Below are positions 17,402-26,679 of a DNA stretch of 64,000 nucleotides, one piece after another. Origin of the DNA: Sphingomonadaceae bacterium OTU29LAMAA1 (GTDB lineage: Bacteria; Pseudomonadota; Alphaproteobacteria; Sphingomonadales; Sphingomonadaceae); the NCBI GenBank assembly GCA_024072375.1, contig CP099617.1, forward strand, positions 2,460,001 through 2,524,000, given 5' to 3'. Every line of letters begins with the position of its first letter. Within the stretch, counting starts at the first letter, position 1. The notes beneath the pieces were generated by a model. It saw only the letters and a program-made list of their open reading frames with translations. It did not search any database and was not told the DNA's origin. A program made the translations under genes and the position numbers.

Positions 17402-20400
17402 ATGCATGGAGCGATGCGGTGGGCGGTGCTGGCCTTGGCGCTCGCTCCAGTGGCGGCGTTCGGCGACAACAGCCCCCAGGTGGTGCTCGCCCAGCCCGGT
17501 ATCGGCGGTGCGGCGGGGGCGGTCGAACGCTATACGATCCGCTTCAGCCAGCCGATGGTGCCGCTCGGCGATCCCCGCGCGCCCGCGCCCTTCACCACCG
17601 CCTGTCAGGGAATCGGCCGCTGGGTCGACCAGCAGACCTGGGTCTTCGATTTCGCCGCGGCGTTGAGCGGCGACGCCAAATGCAGCTTCGACGCCGCCAA
17701 GGGGCTGAAGAGCGTCGCCGGCTATGCGCTGAACGGCCGCGCCACCTACAGCGTCGATGCGGGCGGCCCGTCCGCCCGCGCGGTGCTGCCATCGGGCGAC
17801 GGCGACGAGATCGAGGAGGATCAGGTCTTTCTGGTCGCCGCGACGCAGATGCCGACCCGCGCCTCGGTCGCCTCCAATGCCTATTGCGCGGTCGACGGCA
17901 TCGGCGAAAAGATCCCGGTCGACGTGCTGCCCGCCGATCTGCCGGCGAAACTGATCGGCGAGATGGGGACGCAGAACTGGTCCGTCCGCAGCTTCCTCGA
18001 CAGCGCCGGCCTGCCCGAAGCGGTTCCGGAAAAGCCGGCCGAGCGGCAGGCGCTCTATTCCGGTGTCACCGCGCTGAAATGCAGGCGCGCGCTGCCGCCG
18101 GGTCGCGACATGGCGCTCGTCTGGCCGCAAGGTATCGCGTCGGCGTCCGGTCGCCTTGCCGGCAGCGATCAGCGCTTCGACTATACCGTGCGCAAGCCGT
18201 TCGCCGCGCGTTTCGAATGCAGCCGTACCAACCCGCAGGCCGGGTGCAGCCCGGTACAGCCGGCGTACGTGCGCTTCACCGCGCCGGTGCCGATGAGCCA
18301 GGCTGCGGCGATCCGCCTGACGCTGCCCGACGGCAAGCAGATCGCGCCCGCGTTCGATGACGACGACAAGAAAAAGGCGACGATCAGCGACGTCACGTTC
18401 AAGGCGCCGTTGCCGTACGAGACAGCGGCGAAGCTGACGCTGCCTGCCGGACTGAAGGACGAGAGCGGTCGCACCCTGTCCAACGCCGAACGCTTTCCGC
18501 TCGACGTGAAGTTCGACGCCGCACCGCCGCTGGTGAAGTTCGCCGCGCCGTTCGGCATCCTCGAAGCGGCACAGGGCGGCGTGCTGCCGGTCACCGTCCG
18601 CAACGTCGAACCTGCGCTGCAGGGCAAGAGCCTGCCGATCGGCGGGCGCACGCTGAAGGTGGGCGACAGCGATGCCGCGGTCGCCGAATGGCTGCGCACG
18701 GTCGACGACGCGGACGACGACGATGTCGAGGAGGTCAAGCGCGGCGACGAGGTGATCCGCCGGATCAATCACACCGGCGACCGATCGATCCTCGGCAACC
18801 AGGGCGCCGGCATGACGATCGGCCTGCCCGGCAAGGGCCGCGATTTCGAGGTCGTCGGCATTGCGCTCGGCAAACCCGGCTTCTACGTCGTCGAACTGGC
18901 CAGTCCGGCGCTAGGCCGTGCGCTGCTCGGCCGCAACGCACCGCGCTACGTTGCGACCGCTGCGCTGGTCACCAACATGGCGGTGCATTTCAAATGGGGC
19001 CGCGAGCGCAGCCTCGCGTGGGTGACATCGCTCGACACCGGCAAGCCGGTCGCCAACGCGAGCGTGCAGGTCAGCGACAGCTGTTCGGGCAAACTGCTCG
19101 CGCGCGGCGCGACCGATCGCAGCGGCGGGCTGATGATCCCCGCCGGCTTGCCCGAACCCGAAACCTATGGTGGCTGTCAGGACGGATCGTCGGCGCATCC
19201 GCTGATGATTTCCGCGCGCAGCGGTGACGATTTCAGCTTCGCGCTGACCAGCTGGGGCGATGGCATCCGGCCCTACGATTTCGAACTGCCCTATGGCTAT
19301 TCCGCACCCTCGGAAACGTTCCACACCGTCTTCGACCGTGCACTCGTCCGGCAGGGCGAGACGATCCACATGAAGCACATCGTCCGCCGTCCCAGCGGCA
19401 ACGGCTTCGCGATACCGGCGGGCTTTTCCGGTACGCTGCGGCTGGCGCATCGCGGCTCGGACACGCAATTCGACCTGCCGCTGACGATCGATGCAAGGGG
19501 TATCGGCGAGACGACTTGGACCGCGCCGCAGGGCGCACCGATGGGCGATTACGACCTGCGCATCGTTCGCGGCGACGACGTCACCTTCACCAGCCAGTCG
19601 TTCAAGGTCGACGAATACAAGCTGCCGACGATGCGTGCGAGCGTCACCGGGCCGAAGGCGGCAGCGGTGCGACCGAAGTCGCTGCCGCTCGACCTGTACG
19701 TCGGATATCTGTCCGGCGGCGGTGCAGGCGGGTTGCCGGTCGACGTCCGCGTCGGCTGGTTCGCGCATTCCGCCACGCCGGAGGGCTATGACGGCTATAC
19801 CTTCGGCGGGGCGAAGGTGGAGGAAGGCGTCAAGCCGATGAACGGCGATGGCGACGATCAGCAGACGCCGCTGCCACCGACGCAGACGCTGCCGGTGACG
19901 CTGAACGCCGGCGGCACCGCGCGCACCAGCGTCGACGTGCCGGCACTGGACGGCCTCGCCGACATGCGCGTCGAGATGGATTATCAGGACGCCAATGGCG
20001 AGGTGCTGACCGCCAGCCGCAATGTGCCGATCTACGCCTCCGCGGTGCAACTGGGGGTGAAGACCGACGGCTGGCTGATGAAACAGGACGACCTGCGCCT
20101 GCGCTTCGTCGCGCTCGATACCGGCGGCAAGCCGCTCAGGAACCAGACGGTGTCGGTCGCGCTCTACAGCCGCCAGATCCTGACGGCGCGGCGACGGCTG
20201 ATCGGCGGCTTCTACGCCTACGACAACCAGATGCGTACGACGAAGCTCGACGCATCCTGCACCGCGACGACGGACGATCAGGGCCTCGCGCAATGCACGG
20301 TAGATCCCGGCGTATCGGGCGAGGTCTATGTCGTCGCGACCAGCGCGGATGCGGACGGCAATGTCGCACGTGCGGTGCGCTCGGTGTGGCTGGCGGGCGA

Positions 20401-23131
20401 CGATGCGTGGTGGTTCGGCGGCGACAATGGCGATCGCATGGACGTCGTGCCGGAGCGCAATGCCTACAAGGCGGGCGAGACGGCGCGCTTTCAGGTCCGC
20501 ATGCCGTTCCGTTCCGCCACCGCGCTGGTGACGGTCGAGCGCGAGGGCGTGTTGTCGAGCTTCGTCACCGAACTCTCCGGCACCGATCCCGTCGTCGAGC
20601 TGCCGATGCCGGCCAGCTACGCGCCCGACGTCTATGTCTCGGTGATGGCCGTGCGCGGCCGCATCGAAAGCGGCTGGACCAGCTGGCTGCGCGGGATCGG
20701 CCAGAGCCTCGGGCTGGTGAAGCCGGAACCCGCGCCCGAACCGACCGCGCTGGTCGACCTGTCGAAGCCCGCCTACCGCCTCGGCATCGCCAAGGTAAAG
20801 GTCGGGTGGGAAGGCCATACCCTCGGCGTGACCGTGAAGGCCGACCGCGAGCGCTTCTCGCCGCGCGGCACCGCCAGCGTCGCCTTGCAGGTCCGCCGGC
20901 CCGACGGCAGGCCCGCGGCCAGCGCCGATGTCGCCTTCGCTGCGGTGGACGAGGCGCTGTTGCAGCTCGCGCCGAACGACAGCTGGGATGTCCTGACGGC
21001 GATGATGGGCGACCGGCCGCTGTCGGTGTTGACCGCGACCGCGCAGATGCAGGTCGTCGGCAAGCGCCATTACGGCCGCAAGGCGGTGGAGGCCGGAGGC
21101 GGCGGCGGCGATGCCGCGGCGGCGCTCAACCGCGAGAACTTCCAGCCGGTGTTGCTGTGGAAGGGCCGCGTCGCGCTCGATGCGCAGGGCCGCGCGCAGG
21201 TGGCATTGCCGCTGTCGGATGCGCTGTCCTCGTTCAAACTGGTCGCGATCGCCACCGATGGCGACGGCCTGTTCGGCACCGGCAGTACCGCGATCCGCAC
21301 CGCGCAGGACCTGTCGCTCTACGCCGGCCTGCCGCCACTGGTGCGCAGCGGCGACTGGTATGCGGCGGGCTTCACGCTGCGCAACGGCAGCGACAAACCA
21401 ATGACCGTTACCGCGACCGTCGACGTCTTCCCCCGGATCGCGCAAGGGCGGCCGCTGACCGTAACGATCCCGGCGGGCGGCGCCGCGCCGGTGGCGTGGA
21501 ACCTCACCGCTCCGCCGTCGAGCGGCACGCTGCGTTGGCAGGTCACTGCCCGGTCGAAGGACGGCAAGGCCACCGATCGCCTGACCGTCACCCAGGACGT
21601 CGTCCCGGCCGTGCCGGTGGAGACATGGGCAGCGGCGCTCACCCGCGTCGGTGACACGACGCTGCCGATCGCCCCGCCCGCCGGCGCGCTGCCGGACCGC
21701 GGATCAGTCGACGTGCAACTCACCGACACGCTTGCCCCGCCACTGACCGGCGTCCGGCGCTACATGAGCGATTATCCCTACAATTGCTTCGAACAGCAGT
21801 TGAGCCGGATCGTCGTGCTCGGCGATCCGACGAAATGGGCCGCGCTGGCGGGGGCGATCCCGACGTATCAGGCGCCCGACGGCCTGCTCCGCTACTGGCC
21901 GAGCGAATCGCTGGAGGGATCGGAGGCGCTCACCGCTTATGTCCTGTCGCTGACCAGCGAGGCCGGGCTGCCGCTGCCCCCCGCCCCGCGCGCGCGGATG
22001 GTCGAGGGGCTGAAGGCGGTGCTCGACGGGCGGGTGCGTCACGAAAGCTACGGCGATCCGCGCCAGCAGCGACTCGTGGCCTTCGCCGCGCTGGCGCGGT
22101 CGGGTGAGGCGACGCCGGCGATGTTGGGTCAGGTCGGCCTCGCAGCGCAGGATATGCCGACGTCGCTGCTGAGCGACTATATCGCCGCGCTCGACCGCGT
22201 ACCGCTCGCCAACGCCGCAGCGCTGAAGGCGCAGGCGGAGGGCGTGCTGCGCAGCCGCCTCGTCTACGAAGGCACGCGGCTCGACCTGTCGGACGCATCG
22301 GCGGCACCGTGGTGGCTGATGTCCTCTGCCGACGAAGCGTCGATCAAGACGCTGCTCGTCACGCTCGGCCGTCCCGGCTGGCAGGACGAGGCGGCTAAGA
22401 TGATGGTCGGCGTCGCCCTGCGCCAGTCGCGCGGTCATTGGGACACGACCACGGCCAACGCCTGGGGTGCGGTCGCGGTGCGCAAGTTCGCCGGCCTCTA
22501 CCCGGCACAGGCGATCGCCGGCACGACGACGATACAGCTAGGCGCGACGAGCGTATCGCGCGCATGGCCGCTCGCCGCCGAGGCCCGCTCGCTCAGCCTG
22601 CCGCTGCCCGCCGCCGCCACGCCGCTGATGTTACGTCAGAGCGGCGGCGCCGGCCCATGGGCGATGGTCGCCGTCCGCGCCGCGGTGCCGCTGAAGGCGC
22701 CGCTGTTCGCCGGCTATCGCGCCACTCGCAGCGTCACGCCGGTGCAGGTGCGGAACGCCGGGCAGCTGACCCGCGGTGACGTCCTGCGCGTGACGATCAC
22801 CGTCGACGCCACCGCCGAGCGCAACTGGGTGGTGGTCAACGACCCGATCCCGGCCGGCGCGACGATCATCGGCGACATGGCGAACCAGTCGCAGATGCTG
22901 GCCGAGGGTGGCGCAAGTGAGGGCGTGCAGCCGTCCTATGTCGAGCGCGGCAACGACAGCTGGCGCGGCTTCTTCGCCTGGGTGCCACGCGGGCGCTTCA
23001 CGGTGAGCTACGCGGTACGGCTGAACGGCGCCGGCCGCTTCAGCCTGCCGCCGACCCGCGTCGAGGCGATGTATTCCCCCGCCATCCGTGCGCAGGTGCC
23101 GAATGCGCCGATGGTGGTGGCGCAGCGATGA
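17402..23131 (+). CDS. bacterial alpha-2-macroglobulin family protein
   Basis: A 1909-residue periplasmic protease trap of many macroglobulin-type beta domains. The thioester motif CFEQ is intact (C1462, in DYPYNCFEQQLSR). A bait-like, Gly-rich region lies near residues 1230-1250 ([20 protein letters not shown]). The family works with PBP1C to protect or repair the wall when proteases breach the outer membrane, and pbpC indeed follows. The start at 17402 has a Shine-Dalgarno GGGGGAG at 17388-17394. The signal peptide (MRWAVLALALAPVAAFG) contains no cysteine, so unlike E. coli YfhM this copy does not look like a lipoprotein. Confidence 0.95.
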   Translation: MHGAMRWAVLALALAPVAAFGDNSPQVVLAQPGIGGAAGAVERYTIRFSQPMVPLGDPRAPAPFTTACQGIGRWVDQQTWVFDFAAALSGDAKCSFDAAKGLKSVAGYALNGRATYSVDAGGPSARAVLPSGDGDEIEEDQVFLVAATQMPTRASVASNAYCAVDGIGEKIPVDVLPADLPAKLIGEMGTQNWSVRSFLDSAGLPEAVPEKPAERQALYSGVTALKCRRALPPGRDMALVWPQGIASASGRLAGSDQRFDYTVRKPFAARFECSRTNPQAGCSPVQPAYVRFTAPVPMSQAAAIRLTLPDGKQIAPAFDDDDKKKATISDVTFKAPLPYETAAKLTLPAGLKDESGRTLSNAERFPLDVKFDAAPPLVKFAAPFGILEAAQGGVLPVTVRNVEPALQGKSLPIGGRTLKVGDSDAAVAEWLRTVDDADDDDVEEVKRGDEVIRRINHTGDRSILGNQGAGMTIGLPGKGRDFEVVGIALGKPGFYVVELASPALGRALLGRNAPRYVATAALVTNMAVHFKWGRERSLAWVTSLDTGKPVANASVQVSDSCSGKLLARGATDRSGGLMIPAGLPEPETYGGCQDGSSAHPLMISARSGDDFSFALTSWGDGIRPYDFELPYGYSAPSETFHTVFDRALVRQGETIHMKHIVRRPSGNGFAIPAGFSGTLRLAHRGSDTQFDLPLTIDARGIGETTWTAPQGAPMGDYDLRIVRGDDVTFTSQSFKVDEYKLPTMRASVTGPKAAAVRPKSLPLDLYVGYLSGGGAGGLPVDVRVGWFAHSATPEGYDGYTFGGAKVEEGVKPMNGDGDDQQTPLPPTQTLPVTLNAGGTARTSVDVPALDGLADMRVEMDYQDANGEVLTASRNVPIYASAVQLGVKTDGWLMKQDDLRLRFVALDTGGKPLRNQTVSVALYSRQILTARRRLIGGFYAYDNQMRTTKLDASCTATTDDQGLAQCTVDPGVSGEVYVVATSADADGNVARAVRSVWLAGDDAWWFGGDNGDRMDVVPERNAYKAGETARFQVRMPFRSATALVTVEREGVLSSFVTELSGTDPVVELPMPASYAPDVYVSVMAVRGRIESGWTSWLRGIGQSLGLVKPEPAPEPTALVDLSKPAYRLGIAKVKVGWEGHTLGVTVKADRERFSPRGTASVALQVRRPDGRPAASADVAFAAVDEALLQLAPNDSWDVLTAMMGDRPLSVLTATAQMQVVGKRHYGRKAVEAGGGGGDAAAALNRENFQPVLLWKGRVALDAQGRAQVALPLSDALSSFKLVAIATDGDGLFGTGSTAIRTAQDLSLYAGLPPLVRSGDWYAAGFTLRNGSDKPMTVTATVDVFPRIAQGRPLTVTIPAGGAAPVAWNLTAPPSSGTLRWQVTARSKDGKATDRLTVTQDVVPAVPVETWAAALTRVGDTTLPIAPPAGALPDRGSVDVQLTDTLAPPLTGVRRYMSDYPYNCFEQQLSRIVVLGDPTKWAALAGAIPTYQAPDGLLRYWPSESLEGSEALTAYVLSLTSEAGLPLPPAPRARMVEGLKAVLDGRVRHESYGDPRQQRLVAFAALARSGEATPAMLGQVGLAAQDMPTSLLSDYIAALDRVPLANAAALKAQAEGVLRSRLVYEGTRLDLSDASAAPWWLMSSADEASIKTLLVTLGRPGWQDEAAKMMVGVALRQSRGHWDTTTANAWGAVAVRKFAGLYPAQAIAGTTTIQLGATSVSRAWPLAAEARSLSLPLPAAATPLMLRQSGGAGPWAMVAVRAAVPLKAPLFAGYRATRSVTPVQVRNAGQLTRGDVLRVTITVDATAERNWVVVNDPIPAGATIIGDMANQSQMLAEGGASEGVQPSYVERGNDSWRGFFAWVPRGRFTVSYAVRLNGAGRFSLPPTRVEAMYSPAIRAQVPNAPMVVAQR

Positions 23132-23150
23132 TCGTGTCGCGCACCGTCGC

Positions 23151-23183
23151 GCCCTGCCTCCACTGCGCCGCTGGAGGCAGGGC
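23151..23183. terminator. 12-bp stem-loop between alpha-2-macroglobulin gene and pbpC
   Basis: GCCCTGCCTCCA (23151-23162) pairs perfectly with 23172-23183 around a 9-nt loop, 19 bp after the alpha-2-macroglobulin stop. No T-run follows at once; a CCCTTT stretch comes about 11 bp later. It may attenuate transcription or stabilise the upstream mRNA rather than terminate fully, since pbpC follows in the same direction. Confidence 0.45.
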
Positions 23184-23214
23184 AGGACGTGCCGCCCTTT
23201 CCCCTCGCCGCTCG

Positions 23215-23243
23215 GTGGATCCTGGAACGAATCCGGCGTGACG
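23215..23243. repeat. decayed arm of the 108-bp inverted-repeat element
   Basis: These 29 bases match the right arm of the element at 1452-1480 at 24 of 29 positions, by hand alignment. No matching left arm is visible; CTGGAGGC just upstream (23171-23178) may be a relic of the interior. It lies just before the pbpC start and probably contributes nothing to coding. Confidence 0.5.
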
Positions 23244-23258
23244 ACGGACGTAACGCCC

Positions 23259-25388
23259 ATGTCGCTCCGCTCCCGACTCGCCACGCCCCGCGCCGTCATG
23301 GCGCTCGTCGCCACCGCCGCCGTGACGCTCGGCACGCTCGATTACACCACCCGCCCGCCCGCGCTCCCCGACTATGCGCAAGTCCGCGGGGCATGGCATC
23401 CCTCGGAAGCCTGGCTCTACGATCGCCACGGCGTTCTCATCGACAGCGCCCGCGTCGATTTCGCCGTACGCCGCCTCGCCTGGACACCGCTCGCGGCGAT
23501 CGCGCCCGCCGCGCGCGACACGATCGTCGCCGCCGAGGACCACCGCTTCCTCGCCCACGCCGGCGTCGACTGGCTCGCGCTCGGCGGCGCCGCCCGCGAC
23601 CGGATCGAGCGCAACCGCCCGCGCGGCGCATCGACGCTGTCGATGCAGCTCGCCGCCTTCCTCTCCCCCGCCCTCGCCCGCCCCGGCGCACGCGGCTGGC
23701 TCGACAAGCTCCGCCAGATCCGCGCAGGCCGCGCGCTCGAGGATCGCTGGAGCAAGGACCAAATCCTCGAAGCCTATCTCAACCTCGCGGGTTACCGCGG
23801 CGAGGCGCAGGGGATCGGCGCCGCCGCGCTCGGCCTGTTCGGCAAGACGCCTGCCAGCCTGTCGCGCGACGATGCCCTCCTGCTCGCCGCGCTGCTGCCC
23901 GATCCGCGCGCCGACGCCGTCACGATCGCCCGCCGTGCCTGCGCCCTTGCCGACGGCAAGGACTGCCCCCGCTTCCCCGCCGCCGTCGCCGCGATGCTCG
24001 GCCCGGCACGCAGCCTCGCGCTCGATCCCGGCCTCGCCCCGCATCTGTCCGATCGCCTGCTGACCCGGCCCGGCCTGCGCATCACCACCACGCTCGACGC
24101 CGGCCTGCAACGCCTCGCCGCCGCCGCGCTGCGCCGCCAGTTGCTCGGCCTCGGCGGCACCCGCGCCCGCGACGGTGCCGCGGTGGTGATCGACAATGCG
24201 AGCGGCGACGTCCTTGCCTATATCGGCGGCATCGGTGGCGCCTCGACCGCCGCCGCGGTGGATAACGCCAACAGCTATCGTCAGGCGGGATCGACGCTGA
24301 AGCCGTTCCTGTATGCCCAGGCGATCGAGCGTCGCTATCTCACCTCCGCCTCGATCCTCGACGATTCGCCGGTACAGCTCGACACCGCAACAGGCCTCTA
24401 CGTCCCCCAGAACTACGATCGCGGTTTCAAGGGGCCGGTGTCCGCCCGCACCGCGCTTGCCGGATCGCTCAACGTCCCCGCGGTCCGCACGCTATTGCTG
24501 GTCGGGGTGGAACCGTTCCGCGACCGGCTGTGGGACCTCGGTTATCGCGGACTCGTCGAGGACGGCGCCTATTACGGCTTTTCGCTCGCGCTGGGGTCGG
24601 CGGAGGTGACGCTGCTCGAACAGGCCGCCGCCTATCGCGCACTCGCACAGGGCGGCCGGTGGAATCCGCTGCGCCTGACGCTCGACCAGCCCACCACGCC
24701 ACCGCGCGGGATCGTCTCCCCCGCCGCCGCATGGATCGTCGGCGACATGATCGCCGATCCCAACGCCCGCGCCGCCACATTCGGCCTCGATTCGGCGCTG
24801 CGCCTGCCGTTCTGGGCGGCGGTGAAGACGGGGACGTCCAAGGCGATGCGCGACAATTGGTGCGTCGGCTATTCCGACCGCTTCACCGTCGCCGTATGGG
24901 TCGGCAATGCCGAAGGCGATCCGATGCGTGCCGTCTCCGGCACCAGCGGCGCGGCGCCGGTATGGCGCGACATCATGCTGGCGCTGCACACGCGCATCCC
25001 CGGTCGGGAGCCGCCAGCGCCGCCACAGGTGGAGGCCTCCCGCATCGCCTTCGCCGATGGGACGGAAGAGCAACGCCGCGAATATTTCCTGCGCGGCACC
25101 GCGCAGAGCCTTATCGCCGCCGCGCCCGCCGCCGCGCGCCGCCCGCGTTTTACCAACCCGGTCGCGGGGAGCGTCTACGCGCTCGATCCGGACATTCCGA
25201 TCGATCGGCAACGACTGAGCATCGGCATCAGCGGCGCCGCGGCGGCCCATCGCATCGTGCTCGACCGTCGCGATCTCGGTCCGGCCGATCGGGCGCCGCT
25301 GATCCTGCCGGGGCCCGGAGCACACCGGCTGCGGCTGGTCGATCTTGCCGGGCGCATCGTCGACCAGGTGATGTTCACGATCCGCTGA
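23259..25388 (+). CDS. pbpC: penicillin-binding protein 1C
   Basis: A 709-residue bifunctional wall synthase. One N-terminal helix is followed by a GT51 glycosyltransferase (AAEDHRFLAHAGVDW with the catalytic Glu; GASTLSMQLAAFLSP). The transpeptidase has QAGSTLKPF (S-x-x-K), GSLN (S-x-N) and VKTGTSKAMRDNW (K-T-G). The C-terminus is the BiPBP_C domain typical of PBP1C (FTNPVAGSVYALDPDIPI and onward). It polymerises and crosslinks peptidoglycan and pairs with alpha-2-macroglobulin. The start at 23259 fits the family; the open frame upstream crosses the intergenic hairpin and repeat. The gap to the partner gene is 127 bp. Confidence 0.95.
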   Translation: MSLRSRLATPRAVMALVATAAVTLGTLDYTTRPPALPDYAQVRGAWHPSEAWLYDRHGVLIDSARVDFAVRRLAWTPLAAIAPAARDTIVAAEDHRFLAHAGVDWLALGGAARDRIERNRPRGASTLSMQLAAFLSPALARPGARGWLDKLRQIRAGRALEDRWSKDQILEAYLNLAGYRGEAQGIGAAALGLFGKTPASLSRDDALLLAALLPDPRADAVTIARRACALADGKDCPRFPAAVAAMLGPARSLALDPGLAPHLSDRLLTRPGLRITTTLDAGLQRLAAAALRRQLLGLGGTRARDGAAVVIDNASGDVLAYIGGIGGASTAAAVDNANSYRQAGSTLKPFLYAQAIERRYLTSASILDDSPVQLDTATGLYVPQNYDRGFKGPVSARTALAGSLNVPAVRTLLLVGVEPFRDRLWDLGYRGLVEDGAYYGFSLALGSAEVTLLEQAAAYRALAQGGRWNPLRLTLDQPTTPPRGIVSPAAAWIVGDMIADPNARAATFGLDSALRLPFWAAVKTGTSKAMRDNWCVGYSDRFTVAVWVGNAEGDPMRAVSGTSGAAPVWRDIMLALHTRIPGREPPAPPQVEASRIAFADGTEEQRREYFLRGTAQSLIAAAPAAARRPRFTNPVAGSVYALDPDIPIDRQRLSIGISGAAAAHRIVLDRRDLGPADRAPLILPGPGAHRLRLVDLAGRIVDQVMFTIR

Positions 25389-25459
25389 ACGGATCGACCG
25401 GAATGGTGGCGACGAAATTACGTCCGCCTAGAACCAATCGGAATCTGGCGCGTTGCGGC

Positions 25460-25490
25460 CACTGATCCCTTCCCCCTTTCGGGATCAGTG
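25460..25490. terminator. perfect 10-bp hairpin, likely terminator
   Basis: CACTGATCCC pairs with GGGATCAGTG across an 11-nt pyrimidine-rich loop, 72 bp downstream of pbpC and facing the convergent old-yellow-enzyme gene. No strong T-run follows on the plus strand. It most likely ends pbpC transcription. Confidence 0.5.
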
Positions 25491-25508
25491 CCGGTCCAAG
25501 CACGGCAC

Positions 25509-25540
25509 GGCCGCGCCGATGCGTAGCAGGCGGCGCGGCC
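25509..25540. terminator. perfect 10-bp GC-rich hairpin, likely terminator for the minus-strand gene
   Basis: GGCCGCGCCG (25509-25518) pairs with CGGCGCGGCC (25531-25540) around a 12-nt loop, 13 bp past the stop of the old-yellow-enzyme gene. Together with the hairpin at 25460 it separates two convergent genes. No T-run is present, as is common in this high-GC group. Confidence 0.5.
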
Positions 25541-25553
25541 AACCGTGGGGGGA

Positions 25554-26627
25554 TCAGGCGGCTTCGTCTTCCAGCGCCGGATAGTCGATGTATCCCTCCG
25601 GCCCCTTCGAATACCATGTCGCCATATCGTCCTGGTTGAGTGGCGCACCCCGGCGGAAGCGTTCGACCAGATCGGGGTTGGCGATGAACTTGCGTCCGAA
25701 CGCGATGCCGTCCGCCAGACCGGAATCGAGATCGGCCTGTGCCTGTTCCTGCGAATAGTCCTGGTTCAGGATCAGCGGCCCCTTGAATACCTTGCGAATC
25801 TCGGGTGACAGCTTCGGCACGTCGGTGCTGCCGAAGGTGCCGTCCGGCGCGATTTCGCGCAGCTCGAGGAAACCGATACCCAGCGCGTCCAGTGCCGCCG
25901 CGGCCGGGGTGAAGACGCTCGCGGGATCGCTGTCATCGGCACCCTGCGTCTCGCCGTTGGGCGACAGGCGGATGCTCGTCCGGCCCGCGCCGATCGCGTC
26001 CACCACCCGCGCCACCGCTTCGCGCATGAATCGGATGCGGTTCTCCGGGCTGCCGCCGTAATCGTCGTCGCGGAAGTTGGTGCCGTCGCGCAGGAACTGG
26101 TCGATCAGATAGCCATTGGCGCCATGCAGCTGGACGCCGTCGAACCCGGCGCGCACCGCGTTGGTCGCGGCGCTGGCATAATCGTCCTGCGCGCGGGCGA
26201 TGTCGTCCAGAGTCGCCGCCTGCGCCTCGCCATAGGGATTTTCCGGCTTGTGATAGGGCGCGCGCGTCGCCGACGACGACAGCGGCGCCATGCCGATCAC
26301 GTCGGGGCGCGACAGCCGTCCCATGTGCCAGATCTGCGCGATGATCTTGCCGCCCGCCTGATGCACCGCCTCGGTCACCGGCTTCCACGCTTCCACCTGC
26401 GCATCGGTCCACAGGCCCGGTGCGTTCGGCCAGCCCAGTCCCTGACGGCTGATGCCGGTACCCTCGCTGATGATCAGCCCGGCACCGGCGCGCTGCCGGT
26501 AATAATCGACCATGATGTCGGTCGGGACATGATCGTCGGTCGAACGGCCGCGGGTCAGCGGCGACATGAGGATGCGGTTGGCGGCGGAAATGTCGCCCAG
26601 CTGGATGGGATCGAAAAGGCTCGGCAT
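25554..26627 (-). CDS. old yellow enzyme family alkene reductase
   Basis: A 357-residue FMN-dependent NADPH oxidoreductase of the NemA/xenobiotic-reductase branch. Visible blocks are MPSLFDPIQLGD at the N-terminus, NRILMSPLTRGRS, QIWHMGRLS, the substrate-binding H-x-x-N in GVQLHGANGYLIDQFL, RDDDYGGSPENR and the phosphate-binding GRKFIANPDL. The enzyme reduces activated C=C bonds or nitro groups in the cytoplasm, usually as electrophile detoxification. The start at 26627 matches the family. Divergent from the DMT transporter with a 52-bp gap, so the two may share control. No regulator gene is adjacent. Confidence 0.92.
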   Translation of the reverse strand: MPSLFDPIQLGDISAANRILMSPLTRGRSTDDHVPTDIMVDYYRQRAGAGLIISEGTGISRQGLGWPNAPGLWTDAQVEAWKPVTEAVHQAGGKIIAQIWHMGRLSRPDVIGMAPLSSSATRAPYHKPENPYGEAQAATLDDIARAQDDYASAATNAVRAGFDGVQLHGANGYLIDQFLRDGTNFRDDDYGGSPENRIRFMREAVARVVDAIGAGRTSIRLSPNGETQGADDSDPASVFTPAAAALDALGIGFLELREIAPDGTFGSTDVPKLSPEIRKVFKGPLILNQDYSQEQAQADLDSGLADGIAFGRKFIANPDLVERFRRGAPLNQDDMATWYSKGPEGYIDYPALEDEAA

Positions 26628-26679
26628 GGATGCTCCGTAAGTGGCCTGACGAACGACAAATAGGCGGCTACAGGGCGGC

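Noticed and set aside
18911..21445. 844-codon minus-strand ORF
   Set aside because: Lies fully inside the alpha-2-macroglobulin gene on the other strand and shows no motif; a GC shadow.
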